A stretch of 64,000 nucleotides of DNA from Pseudomonas marginalis (GTDB lineage: Bacteria > Pseudomonadota > Gammaproteobacteria > Pseudomonadales > Pseudomonadaceae). The translations under genes and the position numbers were made by a program. The notes below the pieces were generated by a model. The model saw only the letters and a program-made list of their open reading frames with translations. It made no database searches and was not told where the DNA came from. The stretch lies in NCBI RefSeq assembly GCF_900105325.1, contig NZ_FNSU01000003.1:1302001-1366000 (forward strand). The letters run 5' to 3'. Shown piece by piece: positions 46,021 through 54,364 of this stretch. The stretch's first letter is position 1. Every line of letters starts with the position of its first letter.

Positions 46021-47007
46021 AACGCTGCACAGACCTCCATTGCCGTCGGCGTGCTGCTCGCGGTTGTTGCGACATTGGGCTGGGCGTTGAACTTCATCGC
46101 GCCTTACGTCACCGGCGACTACAGCCTCTATGACTTGATGGCTGTGCGATTTCTGATCGCCGGCACATTGGGTGTCATGGGGGTGATCCTATGCCGGGCA
46201 CAGTTGCACTTGCTCGGGCCCGGCCAGGGATGCCTCGCCGCAGCACTCGGGGCGTTGGGGTGCCTGGGCTACGGCGTGTGCATCGCCGCCGGCGTGATGT
46301 TCGGCGGGCCGGTCATGACCCCGGCGTTTATCGGCACGGTGCCGGTGTTGTTGGCCCTGGTGGGTAACGCCAGCACGAGGACAGTCCCGTGGCGCCGCCT
46401 GGCAACCCCTTTGTCATGCCTGACAGTGGGCCTCTTGCTGTCGAACATCAGCAGCTTTCATCAACCTTCATTGGACACAAGCGCCTGGTGGGCAGGGCTG
46501 TTTTTTTCCCTGAGTGCAGTTGCTCTCTGGTTGTGGTTCAGCGTGATCAACCAAAGGCAACTGACACACCTTGCGGCGCAGGCAACCGGTCTCTGGACCG
46601 CACTCATGATGGTGGGCAGCGGTGTCGCCACCCTGTGCCTGCTACCGTTCATCCATGGGCTTGGCATGTTCAAGCTGCCGATGCTCGGCTTCGGCCTTTC
46701 CCAGGCTGGCCCGCTCTATGCCTGGAGCCTGGTGATCGCGGTGATGTCCACCATGGTCGGCGCCTGGGCCTGGAACGCCGCGACCCGACGCCTGCCGATG
46801 GTACTGAGCGGCCAATTGATCGCCCTCGAATCCCTCTTCGCCACCCTGCTCGGCCTGGGGTTTCACGGGCGCTGGCCCACACTCATGGAAGCCGTGGGAC
46901 TGGTTGCGGTGCTGATCGGCGTGGCCATGGCGATTCGAATCATATTGACGAGCCCACAGGCGACGGCCAAGCCTGGGATGACCATGACCGGCGATCATAG
47001 CCGTTGA
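46021..47007 (+). CDS. EamA/DMT-superfamily transporter
   Basis: The 328-residue protein has ten hydrophobic segments in two EamA halves and opens with VLLAVVATLGWALNFIAPYV. It probably exports a small metabolite or drug. I prefer ATG 46021; ATG 45988 in frame would add eleven residues. It is divergent from a LysR gene that probably controls it. Confidence 0.82.
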   Translation, partial: NAAQTSIAVGVLLAVVATLGWALNFIAPYVTGDYSLYDLMAVRFLIAGTLGVMGVILCRAQLHLLGPGQGCLAAALGALGCLGYGVCIAAGVMFGGPVMTPAFIGTVPVLLALVGNASTRTVPWRRLATPLSCLTVGLLLSNISSFHQPSLDTSAWWAGLFFSLSAVALWLWFSVINQRQLTHLAAQATGLWTALMMVGSGVATLCLLPFIHGLGMFKLPMLGFGLSQAGPLYAWSLVIAVMSTMVGAWAWNAATRRLPMVLSGQLIALESLFATLLGLGFHGRWPTLMEAVGLVAVLIGVAMAIRIILTSPQATAKPGMTMTGDHSR

Positions 47008-47034
47008 CATGCTTGCCTGAAGCAACAATATAAT
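47004..47034 (+). promoter_or_regulatory. Sigma-70-type promoter of the MarR-GNAT gene
   Basis: TTGACA (47004-47009) and TATAAT (47029-47034) are perfect consensus boxes separated by 19 bp. A TTGCCT/AGGCAA inverted pair (47014-47019 and 47040-47045) flanks the -10 box, a fitting place for autorepression by the MarR domain. Confidence 0.6.
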
Positions 47035-47063
47035 TGACTAAGGCAACCATTCGAGTATCCGCC

Positions 47064-47984
47064 ATGTCCACTCCCCTGCTTGTGGAACGCGCCGGCATCG
47101 TGCGCGGCTTCAATCGCTTCTACACCCACCAGATCGGCGTGCTGCAGGAACACCTGTTGCACAGCGACTATTCCCTGACTGAAATTCGGGTGATGTACGA
47201 GCTGTCCTCCCGTGGCGACCTCACCAGCGCCGACCTCTGCCAGATGCTCAGCCTCGACGCGGGTTACCTGAGCCGCCTGACCAGTGGTTTCGAGAAAAAC
47301 GGCCTGATCCAGAAAGTCCGCTGCGCCACCGATGCGCGCGCGGTGCAATTGCACCTCACCGATCTCGGCCGCGCGGTCCTGGCGCCCCTGGAACAGCAGA
47401 CCCAGGATGAAGTCATCGCCCTGCTCGAGAGCCTGCCCGAACCCCGGCAGCAGCAATTGACCGACGCCATGCAACGTATCCAGGCCCTGCTGCAAGACCG
47501 CCCGTCGAGCTACCTGCTGCGTGATCCACGGCCAGGGGATATGGGCCTGGTGGTGCAGCAGCAAGCGGCGCTGTATGCCCGCGAATACCACTGGAACTGG
47601 GAGTTTGAAGCGCTGGTGGCGGAGATCGTCGCCAAGTACCTGCGCGAGTTCGACCCGGCGCGGGAGCGCTGCTGGATCGCGGAGAAGGAGGGCGAGGTGG
47701 TCGGCTCGGTGTTCGTCGTGCGCCATGACGATACAACCGCCAAGCTGCGCATGCTCTACGTGGATGCGAGTGCGCGGGGCCTGGGCATCGGCCAGCGCCT
47801 GGTGGACGAATGCCTGCGCTTTGCCCGCGATGTCGGCTACACCCGCATGATGTTGTGGACCATGAGCGCCTTGACCGATGCGCGCAAGCTCTACCAGAAA
47901 GCCGGTTTCGAGTTGGTGGAAGAGGAGCCCACCTTGAGTTTCGGCAAGCAACTGGTCAGCCAGACCTGGGCGCGCGCGTTGTAG
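47064..47984 (+). CDS. MarR-type regulator fused to GNAT acetyltransferase
   Basis: The 306-residue protein has an N-terminal MarR winged helix (about 20-140; SLTEIRVMYELSSRGDLTSA, then LSLDAGYLSRLTSGFEKNGL) and a C-terminal GNAT domain (about 155-300) with the acetyl-CoA loop ARGLGIGQRLVDE. Such two-domain proteins are widespread, but the acetylated target is usually unknown. The start at 47064 follows a consensus promoter; the frame's earlier start overlaps that promoter. A perfect REP palindrome lies downstream and probably ends transcription. Confidence 0.87.
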   Translation: MSTPLLVERAGIVRGFNRFYTHQIGVLQEHLLHSDYSLTEIRVMYELSSRGDLTSADLCQMLSLDAGYLSRLTSGFEKNGLIQKVRCATDARAVQLHLTDLGRAVLAPLEQQTQDEVIALLESLPEPRQQQLTDAMQRIQALLQDRPSSYLLRDPRPGDMGLVVQQQAALYAREYHWNWEFEALVAEIVAKYLREFDPARERCWIAEKEGEVVGSVFVVRHDDTTAKLRMLYVDASARGLGIGQRLVDECLRFARDVGYTRMMLWTMSALTDARKLYQKAGFELVEEEPTLSFGKQLVSQTWARAL

Positions 47985-48039
47985 AAAAGGCGCTTGAAGG
48001 AATGGGTCTCGACACAACGTTATGGGTGATTCGATGGAC

Positions 48040-48110
48040 CTGTGGCGAGCGGGCTTGTCCCGCGTGGGGCTGCTGCGCAGCCCCACGCGGGACAAGCCCG
48101 CTCGCCACAG
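48040..48110. repeat. Perfect 71-nt REP palindrome
   Basis: Two 34-bp arms (CTGTGGCGAGCGGGCTTGTC... and exact complement) flank a three-base TGC loop without a mismatch. It lies between the convergent MarR-GNAT and MFS genes and should fold into a very stable hairpin that stops transcription from both sides. Confidence 0.92.
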
Positions 48111-48152
48111 AGGTACCAGTTTGCTGCGCGACAGCGCGGCGGCCACGAGGTA

Positions 48153-49556
48153 TTACAGGTCAGTGATTTCCTTATGGCGCGGCACCAGGGTCTTCATCAC
48201 GCTCCAGGCCACCAGGTACGCCAGCGCACAGATCGCGAACATGATCATGTAGCCGGTGTGGATGTCATTGATGGACTTGTAGTAGTCGAACACCCAGCCG
48301 CCGATCTTGGTCATCACCACACCGCCGATGCCGCCGGCCATGCCGCCGATGCCGACCACCGAGGCCACGGTTTTCTGCGGGAACATGTCGGACACGGTGG
48401 TGAAGATGTTGCACGACCACGCCTGGTGCGCCGAGGCGCCGACGCCGATCAGCAATACCGGGACCCAGAAGCTGATGTAGCCCAACGGTTGCGCCAGCAA
48501 CACCACCAACGGGAACAGCGCGATCACCAGCATGGCTTTCATGCGGCCGTCGTAGGGGGCATCGCCACGGGCCATGAAGTAGCTGGGGAACCAGCCGCCG
48601 CCGATGCTGCCGACCATGGTCATGCTGTACAGCACGGCCAGCGGCATGACGATATCGGCGCCTTTCATGCCGTATTGCGCCGACAGGTAGGTGGGCAGCC
48701 AGAACAGGAAGAACCACCACACGCCATCGGTCATGAACTTGCCGAAGGCAAACGCCCACGTCTGGCGGTAGGTGAGCAACTTGAACCACGAGACTTTTTT
48801 CTGTACCGCGCCTGCAACCGGCGGGATAGAGGGCTGCTGCGCCTGGTCGCTGCGGATATAGGCCAGCTCTTCGGCCGACAGGCGTTTTTGCTGCTCCGGC
48901 TTCTCATACACCGCCGCCCATACCGCCACCCACACAAAGCCCAGCATGCCGATGACCATAAAGGCCGCTTCCCAGCCCCACATCCCGGCGATCAGCGGCA
49001 CACAGATCGGCGCCAGGATCGCGCCGACGTTGGCGCCGGAGTTGAAGATCCCGGTGGCCAGCGAGCGTTCTTTCTTGGGGAAATATTCGGCGGTGGCCTT
49101 GATCGCAATCGGGAAGTTACCCGCCTCGCCGATAGCCAGCACCGCCCGGGACAGCATGAAGCCGGCGATGGACACCGGAATCACCGCCAGGCCGATCGCA
49201 CCGCTGACCGCGGCGATGCCCTCGCCCATCGGCACCGAGAACGCATGCATGATGGCGCCGGTGGACCAGATCGCAATCGCGATCACGTAGGCGGCCTTGG
49301 TGCCGATCTTGTCGACGAACCGCCCGGCAAACAGCATGGAGATCGCATACACAAACTGGAACACCGCCGCGATATTGGCGTAATCGGTGTTGCTCCAGCC
49401 AAATTGCGTCGACAACTGCGGCGCGAGCAGGCTGAGCACCTGGCGGTCGAGGTAGTTGACGGTGGTCGCGAAAAACAACATCGCGCAGATGGTCCAGCGA
49501 TAGTTGCCTACAGCTTGGCCAACGCGCTGGGCGTTGATGGGCTCGATCAAGTTCAT
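48153..49556 (-). CDS. MFS transporter, hexuronate/ACS family (ExuT-like)
   Basis: The 467-residue protein has twelve membrane segments and anion:cation symporter wording: ATTVNYLDRQVLSLLAPQL in segment 1, a central loop with RLSAEELAYIRSD, and SVVGIGGMAGGIGGVVMTKI near segment 11. ExuT-type relatives import galacturonate, glucuronate or other sugar acids with protons. The start at 49556 removes an unlikely leader. A 22-bp palindrome and an overlapping FCD-type motif lie just upstream, which fits a GntR repressor of uronate genes. No catabolic gene is next to it. Confidence 0.83.
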   Translation of the reverse strand: MNLIEPINAQRVGQAVGNYRWTICAMLFFATTVNYLDRQVLSLLAPQLSTQFGWSNTDYANIAAVFQFVYAISMLFAGRFVDKIGTKAAYVIAIAIWSTGAIMHAFSVPMGEGIAAVSGAIGLAVIPVSIAGFMLSRAVLAIGEAGNFPIAIKATAEYFPKKERSLATGIFNSGANVGAILAPICVPLIAGMWGWEAAFMVIGMLGFVWVAVWAAVYEKPEQQKRLSAEELAYIRSDQAQQPSIPPVAGAVQKKVSWFKLLTYRQTWAFAFGKFMTDGVWWFFLFWLPTYLSAQYGMKGADIVMPLAVLYSMTMVGSIGGGWFPSYFMARGDAPYDGRMKAMLVIALFPLVVLLAQPLGYISFWVPVLLIGVGASAHQAWSCNIFTTVSDMFPQKTVASVVGIGGMAGGIGGVVMTKIGGWVFDYYKSINDIHTGYMIMFAICALAYLVAWSVMKTLVPRHKEITDL

Positions 49557-49584
49557 GGCATCACTTTTTATTTTTGTTAGGTAG

Positions 49585-49615
49585 GACATATGTAACGTCA
49601 TATGTCGTCGTACAA
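49585..49615. promoter_or_regulatory. Palindromic operator region upstream of the ExuT-like gene
   Basis: GACATATG-N6-CATATGTC (49585-49606) is an inverted repeat with perfect 8-bp arms. Overlapping its right end, the minus strand reads TTGTACGACGA (49605-49615), which fits TNGTNNNACNA of FCD-type GntR regulators. Both lie 29-59 bp upstream of the start. Confidence 0.55.
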
Positions 49616-49743
49616 CTGTGGCTTTTATATCGGGCTACCTACCCGCTGTCAATCTGAAAGATTACGGCTTTTTCGGGCTATCTCGCGGGTGTAAAAAGTG
49701 CCAGGCGCAGCTAGGTTGTAGGACGACAAGCGCACATGACCAC

Positions 49744-50033
49744 GGCGAGCGGGCTTCTTGTGCATGGGTATCTACACAACTTCCAGTGAATACGGAATCT
49801 CTGGCAATTAGGCTTCTGTGGTGAGCGGGCTTGCCCCGCGCTGGGTTGCGAAGCAGCCCCAAAACCTTCACCTCGATTGATTCTGGCACTCTTCGGTGAC
49901 CTTATTGGGGCCGCTTCGCAGCCCAGCGCGGGCGGTGCGACGATTCGACAAGCCCGCTCACCACAGAGTTATGTGTCAGCCTTTAAGAGTTGTGTAGATA
50001 CCTATGCTTCTTGTGGCAAGCCCGCTCACCACA
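49744..50033. repeat. Nested inverted-repeat element containing an interrupted REPIN
   Basis: The outer arms are GCGAGCGGGCTT-like (about 49745) and its complement (about 50020). Inside these, GGTATCTACACAACT (49767-49781) pairs exactly with 49988-50002. Inside that lies a REPIN (49817-49965) whose right arm is broken by about 15 inserted bases near 49933-49948. The element lies between divergent MFS and proP genes. The rest of the 660-bp gap holds operators on the left and a proP leader hairpin on the right. Confidence 0.8.
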
Positions 50034-50165
50034 GAATGCCGGATCGCCCCAGGGTAGGTGCTCACCCCGAAAACCCAGGCAATTGCACGCAAATTGCGCC
50101 CCAGGCAAAAAAACGCAAATAGCGGTGAATTATTTCATGTCCGCTTGTATCTGAACTGACAGAGC

Positions 50166-50188
50166 GGTGCCATCGCAACGATGGCACC
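50166..50188 (+). promoter_or_regulatory. Leader hairpin upstream of proP
   Basis: GGTGCCATCG-CAA-CGATGGCACC forms a 10-bp perfect stem with a three-base loop, 28 bp before the proP ATG. No T-run follows directly, so it is not a standard terminator. It may affect mRNA stability or translation. Confidence 0.45.
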
Positions 50189-50216
50189 TCCCCTGTTCTG
50201 TTTTAGAGTGGTCCGC

Positions 50217-51719
50217 ATGAAATTACGTAAGAAAAGCGTCAAGCCCATCGGTTTGAAAGACATCACCATTGTTGACGACGCCAAGATGCGCAAGGCGATC
50301 ACTGCCGCCGCACTGGGTAACGCCATGGAGTGGTTCGACTTTGGTGTCTACGGGTTTGTCGCCTATGTATTGGGCAAGGTGTTCTTCCCCGACGCCTCCC
50401 CTAGCGTACAAATGATCGCGGCACTGGCGACGTTCTCCGTGCCGTTCCTGATTCGTCCCCTGGGCGGCCTGTTCTTCGGCGCGCTGGGCGATAAATACGG
50501 ACGCCAGAAAGTCCTCGCCGCGACCATTGTGATCATGTCGCTGAGCACCTTCGCCATCGGCCTGATCCCCGGGTACGCCTCCATCGGCATCTGGGCGCCG
50601 ATCCTGCTGCTGCTGTGCAAAATGGCCCAGGGCTTCTCGGTGGGCGGTGAATACACCGGCGCCTCGATCTTCGTCGCCGAATATGCGCCGGACCGCAAGC
50701 GCGGCTTCCTCGGCAGTTGGCTGGACTTCGGCTCCATCGCCGGTTTCGTCCTCGGTGCCGGCGTCGTGGTGCTGATCTCCAGCGTGCTGGGCGAAGCCGA
50801 CTTCGAGGCCTGGGGCTGGCGCCTGCCGTTCTTCCTGGCCCTGCCCCTGGGCATGATCGGCCTGTACCTGCGCCATGCGTTGGAAGAAACCCCGGCGTTC
50901 CAACAGCATGTCGACAAGCTCGAACAGGGTGACCGCGAAGGCCTGACCCATGGCCCGAAAGTGTCGTTCAAGGAGATCGCCACCAAGCACTGGCGCAGCC
51001 TGCTGACCTGCATCGGCATTGTCGCGGCCACCAACGTGACGTACTACATGCTGCTCACGTACATGCCGAGCTACCTGTCCCATAACCTGCACTACTCCGA
51101 AAACAGCGGTGTGCTGATCATCATCGCAATCATGGTCGGCATGCTGTTCGTGCAGCCGTTCATCGGTTTTGTCAGCGACAAGATCGGCCGCAAGCCCTTC
51201 ATCATCGCCGGCAGCATCGGCCTGCTGTTCCTGGCCATTCCGGCCTTCATGCTGATCACCAGCGGCAAGACCGGCCTGATCTTCGCCGGCTTGCTGATCC
51301 TGGCCATCGTGCTTAACTTCTTCATCGGCGTCATGGCGTCCACGCTGCCGGCGATGTTCCCCACGCACCTGCGCTACAGCGCGTTGGCCAGTGCGTTCAA
51401 CGTCTCGGTATTGATCGCCGGCGTCACGCCTACCGCGGTGGCCTGGCTGGTTGAAAGCACCAACGACCTGTACATGCCCGCCTACTACCTGATGGTGTTT
51501 GCGGTGGTCGGCCTGATCACCGGCCTGACCATGAAGGAAACCGCCAACAAACCCCTGCGCGGCGCAGCACCGGCTGCGTCGGACATGGAAGAAGCCAAGG
51601 AGTTGCTGCAGGAGCATCACGACAATATCGAGCAGAAAATCGAAGACATTGACGCCGAGATTGCCGAACTGGAAGCCAAGCGCCAGAACCTGGTGCAGCA
51701 GCATCCGCGTATCAACTAA
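50217..51719 (+). CDS. proP: Glycine betaine/proline:H+ symporter ProP
   Basis: The 500-residue protein follows E. coli ProP closely along its whole length as far as I recall that sequence: KSVKPIGLKDITIVDD at the N-terminus, GNAMEWFDFGVYGFVAY in segment 1, FSVGGEYTGASIFVAEYAPD in segment 4, and the C-terminal coiled coil (about 460-500; NIEQKIEDIDAEIAELEAKR) that tunes osmotic activation. It imports proline, betaine or ectoine under osmotic stress. ATG 50217 reproduces the 500-residue length. Confidence 0.95.
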   Translation: MKLRKKSVKPIGLKDITIVDDAKMRKAITAAALGNAMEWFDFGVYGFVAYVLGKVFFPDASPSVQMIAALATFSVPFLIRPLGGLFFGALGDKYGRQKVLAATIVIMSLSTFAIGLIPGYASIGIWAPILLLLCKMAQGFSVGGEYTGASIFVAEYAPDRKRGFLGSWLDFGSIAGFVLGAGVVVLISSVLGEADFEAWGWRLPFFLALPLGMIGLYLRHALEETPAFQQHVDKLEQGDREGLTHGPKVSFKEIATKHWRSLLTCIGIVAATNVTYYMLLTYMPSYLSHNLHYSENSGVLIIIAIMVGMLFVQPFIGFVSDKIGRKPFIIAGSIGLLFLAIPAFMLITSGKTGLIFAGLLILAIVLNFFIGVMASTLPAMFPTHLRYSALASAFNVSVLIAGVTPTAVAWLVESTNDLYMPAYYLMVFAVVGLITGLTMKETANKPLRGAAPAASDMEEAKELLQEHHDNIEQKIEDIDAEIAELEAKRQNLVQQHPRIN

Positions 51720-51771
51720 GACCTGACCAAGCGTGGTGGCAAGGGCCGCCACGCCAGTGGAGTGTTCAACC

Positions 51772-52278
51772 ATGCTTCCAAGCTGCACCGCCGCACACGC
51801 GTTACTCAGCGCCGACGAACGCGCTGCCATCGCCGAAATCGAAGCCACCACCAGCATCCTGCAATTGGTCACCCGCCTGACGGGCATGCGCTTTGCCGGC
51901 ATCGCCAAGTTCACTGACCTGGAATGGATTGTCTGTTCAGCGCACGACCCCTTCGACATGGGCATTCATGCCGATGACGTGCTCGACCTGGAAACCACCC
52001 TGTGCAGCGAGTTCTGCATCAACCCGCAGACCCTGTTCATCCCGCAGGTCAGCGCCAATGGCCGCTTTGCCGCACGCCCGGTGGTCAAGCAATACGCCAT
52101 CGAGAGCTATGCCGGCGCGCCGATCTTCCTCCCGGATGGCCGGCTGTTCGGTGCACTGTGTGCGCTGGATTCCCGGGCGATGCTGTTTGACGACCCCAAC
52201 CTGCCGGAAACCCTCAGCCTGTTTGCGCGGCTGATCGGCTGCATCTTCTACGCTAACTTGACGCCAGCGGATCGCTGA
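51772..52278 (+). CDS. Stand-alone GAF-domain protein
   Basis: The 168-residue protein is essentially one GAF domain (about 20-160; SILQLVTRLTGMRFAGIAKF, CSEFCINPQTLFIPQVS, then GAPIFLPDGRLFGALCALD). No output domain is attached, and the cysteines do not obviously match phytochrome or fRMsr patterns. It may bind a small ligand. It lies 52 bp after proP and could be co-transcribed; its end overlaps the convergent AraC gene by 26 bp. Confidence 0.75.
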   Translation: MLPSCTAAHALLSADERAAIAEIEATTSILQLVTRLTGMRFAGIAKFTDLEWIVCSAHDPFDMGIHADDVLDLETTLCSEFCINPQTLFIPQVSANGRFAARPVVKQYAIESYAGAPIFLPDGRLFGALCALDSRAMLFDDPNLPETLSLFARLIGCIFYANLTPADR

Positions 52279-53176
52279 CCGCCGCTTTGCCGCGCAGCAC
52301 GGCCATATCGCGCTTGGGCGGCACACCAAACAGCCGGCTGTACTCGCGGCTGAACTGCGACGGGCTTTCATAGCCGACCTTGAACGCCGCGCTGGATACG
52401 TCCCGATGCTCGTTCAACATCAAACGCCGCGCTTCGTTGAGGCGCAGCCATTTCTGATACTGCAGCGGGCTCATGGCCGTCAGTTGGCGAAAGTGATGGT
52501 GAAACGTCGCCGCGCTCATCTGCACGCGCGCGGCCAGTTCGTCCACGCGCAGCGGCACGTCGTAATTGAGCTTGAGCCAATCGATCGCCCGCGCAATCCG
52601 ATAACCCTGCCCGTCCACGGAACAGATCTGGCGCAGTCGGCCGGCCTGGTCGCTCTGCAATAGCCGGAAGTGAATCTCGCGCTGGATCAAGGGCGCGAGC
52701 ACCGGTATCGCTTCGGGCTCATCAAGCAATTCAACCAGGCGCGCAAAGGAGGCAAGCATGGCGCCGGTCACCACACCAATCCCCACGCCTTTCATCACCG
52801 CCCGCTCACGCGTTGGCGGCAACTCCCCCTGGGCGATCAGCTCGGCCAGGATGCGCAGGTCGAGCTTGAAGGTCAGGCCCAGGCACGGGCGGGTCGGGCT
52901 GGCGACCAGCACTTCGGAGTTGGCCGGTATATCCAGCGACGTGAGCAGAAATCGTGCCGTGTCATACGGGTACCCCTCGCCGCCGACCCACAGCCGCTTC
53001 TCACCCTGGGCAACCAGCACGATGCTCGGCTCGACCATGCACACCACGGGTGTCGCGGGCTGCTCACGCCGATAAAAGCCCAGGCCGGGGATGGCCGTGG
53101 GGTAGTCGCCGGGTACGCAGACCCTTGAGCCGATCACGCGGACCAGCACGTCCAGGGGCGTTTGATTGATCTTCAT
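52253..53176 (-). CDS. AraC-family regulator (AraC_N type, YqhC-like)
   Basis: The 307-residue protein has the N-terminal AraC_N domain (about 15-170; SIVLVAQGEKRLWVGGEGYP and the LLTSLDIPANSEVL strand) and two C-terminal helix-turn-helix motifs (about 205-300; RVDELAARVQMSAATFHHHF, then YESPSQFSREYSRLFG). Members such as YqhC activate aldehyde-reducing or detoxification genes. It is divergent from a hydrolase/efflux pair. A GGATCAGGCAAGTAAT stretch at 53254-53269 is a possible site. Confidence 0.86.
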   Translation of the reverse strand: MKINQTPLDVLVRVIGSRVCVPGDYPTAIPGLGFYRREQPATPVVCMVEPSIVLVAQGEKRLWVGGEGYPYDTARFLLTSLDIPANSEVLVASPTRPCLGLTFKLDLRILAELIAQGELPPTRERAVMKGVGIGVVTGAMLASFARLVELLDEPEAIPVLAPLIQREIHFRLLQSDQAGRLRQICSVDGQGYRIARAIDWLKLNYDVPLRVDELAARVQMSAATFHHHFRQLTAMSPLQYQKWLRLNEARRLMLNEHRDVSSAAFKVGYESPSQFSREYSRLFGVPPKRDMAVLRGKAAVSDPLASS

Positions 53177-53341
53177 AAAGGGCCCTTTGCTCTGATCGTT
53201 GGACTTTACCCCGACCGGCCCGCTGGCGTCCCCGGCAACCCGACAGACTCAGAGGATCAGGCAAGTAATCCAGTGGAACGCACTACAGAACCCTCAGCCA
53301 CGCCGGGAAAATGTGCCGACCCCCTTCTCAAGGATCCATCC

Positions 53342-54364
53342 ATGAAAAGCCTCTTGCTCACCCTGAGTCTGCTGGTGATTTCGTTCTCTTCTCTGGGAGC
53401 CGACATGTCCAACGGTGCAAACAACTTCTACACAAGCGACAAGGTGTCCGTCGAAAAAGTCACCTTCAACAATCAATACGGCATGCCGGTGGCGGGCAAC
53501 CTGTTCGTGCCCAAACAGCTCGCCCCGGCCTCGAAAAATGCCGCGCTGATCGTCGGCCACCCGATGGGCGCCGTCAAGGAACAGAGCGCCAACCTCTACG
53601 CCACCAAAATGGCCGAACAGGGCTTTGTCACCTTGTCGCTGGACCTGTCGTTCTGGGGCGAAAGCGCAGGCACACCACGCAATGCGGTGCTGCCCGACCT
53701 CTACGCCGAAGACTTCAGCGCCGCCGTGGACTTCCTCGGTACCCGGCCGCTGGTCGATCGTGAGCGCATCGGCGTAATCGGCATCTGCGGCAGCGGCAGC
53801 TTTGCCATCGCGGCGGCAAAGATCGACCCACGCCTCAAGGCCATTGCCACGGTCAGCATGTACGACATGGGCGCCGCCAACCGCAACGGCCTCAAGCACG
53901 GCATGACAGCGGAACAACGCCGGCAGGTGCTGGTGCAGGCGGCCAACCAGCGTTACGTGGAATTCCAGGGCGGCGAGACCCTCTACACCAGCGGCACGCC
54001 GCTCAAGCGGAGCGGCAACCCGATTGGCGATGAGTTTTTCGATTTCTACCGCACACCGCGCGGTGAAGTCACACCGGCCGGCGCGTCGCCGCAGACCACC
54101 ACCATGCCGACGCTGACCAGCAACGTGAAGTTCATGAACTTCTATCCGTTCAACGATATCGAGACCATTTCCCCTCGCCCGTTGCTGTTGATTGCCGGTG
54201 CCGATGCCCACTCCCGCGAGTTCAGCGAAGACGCCTACCACCGTGCCGCCGAGCCCAAGGAGCTGGTGATCATCCCCAACGCCGGCCATGTGGACCTCTA
54301 CGACCGGGTCAACCTGATCCCCTTCGCCAAGCTCACCAGCTTCTTCAAAAGTCACTTGAAGTGA
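53342..54364 (+). CDS. Exported alpha/beta hydrolase (YcjY/dienelactone-hydrolase-like)
   Basis: The 340-residue protein starts with a hydrophobic signal (LLLTLSLLVISFSSLGA, about 3-20). The alpha/beta core includes HPMGAVKEQSANLYATKMAE, the nucleophile elbow GVIGICGSGSFA (about 150) and the late histidine NAGHVDLYD (about 318). The elbow places Cys, not Ser, at the nucleophile position (G-I-C-G-S), as in dienelactone hydrolases. AAGGAT precedes the ATG. It overlaps the downstream MFS gene by four bases and is divergent from an AraC gene. Confidence 0.82.
   Translation: MKSLLLTLSLLVISFSSLGADMSNGANNFYTSDKVSVEKVTFNNQYGMPVAGNLFVPKQLAPASKNAALIVGHPMGAVKEQSANLYATKMAEQGFVTLSLDLSFWGESAGTPRNAVLPDLYAEDFSAAVDFLGTRPLVDRERIGVIGICGSGSFAIAAAKIDPRLKAIATVSMYDMGAANRNGLKHGMTAEQRRQVLVQAANQRYVEFQGGETLYTSGTPLKRSGNPIGDEFFDFYRTPRGEVTPAGASPQTTTMPTLTSNVKFMNFYPFNDIETISPRPLLLIAGADAHSREFSEDAYHRAAEPKELVIIPNAGHVDLYDRVNLIPFAKLTSFFKSHLK

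Noticed and set aside
48042..49580. 512-codon plus-strand frame opposite the ExuT-like permease
   Set aside because: It is rich in His, Asp, Arg and Gly, as expected for the antisense of a membrane protein, and has no motif.
50223..51965. 580-codon frame opposite proP
   Set aside because: ProP is unmistakable on the plus strand; the opposite frame is a composition shadow.
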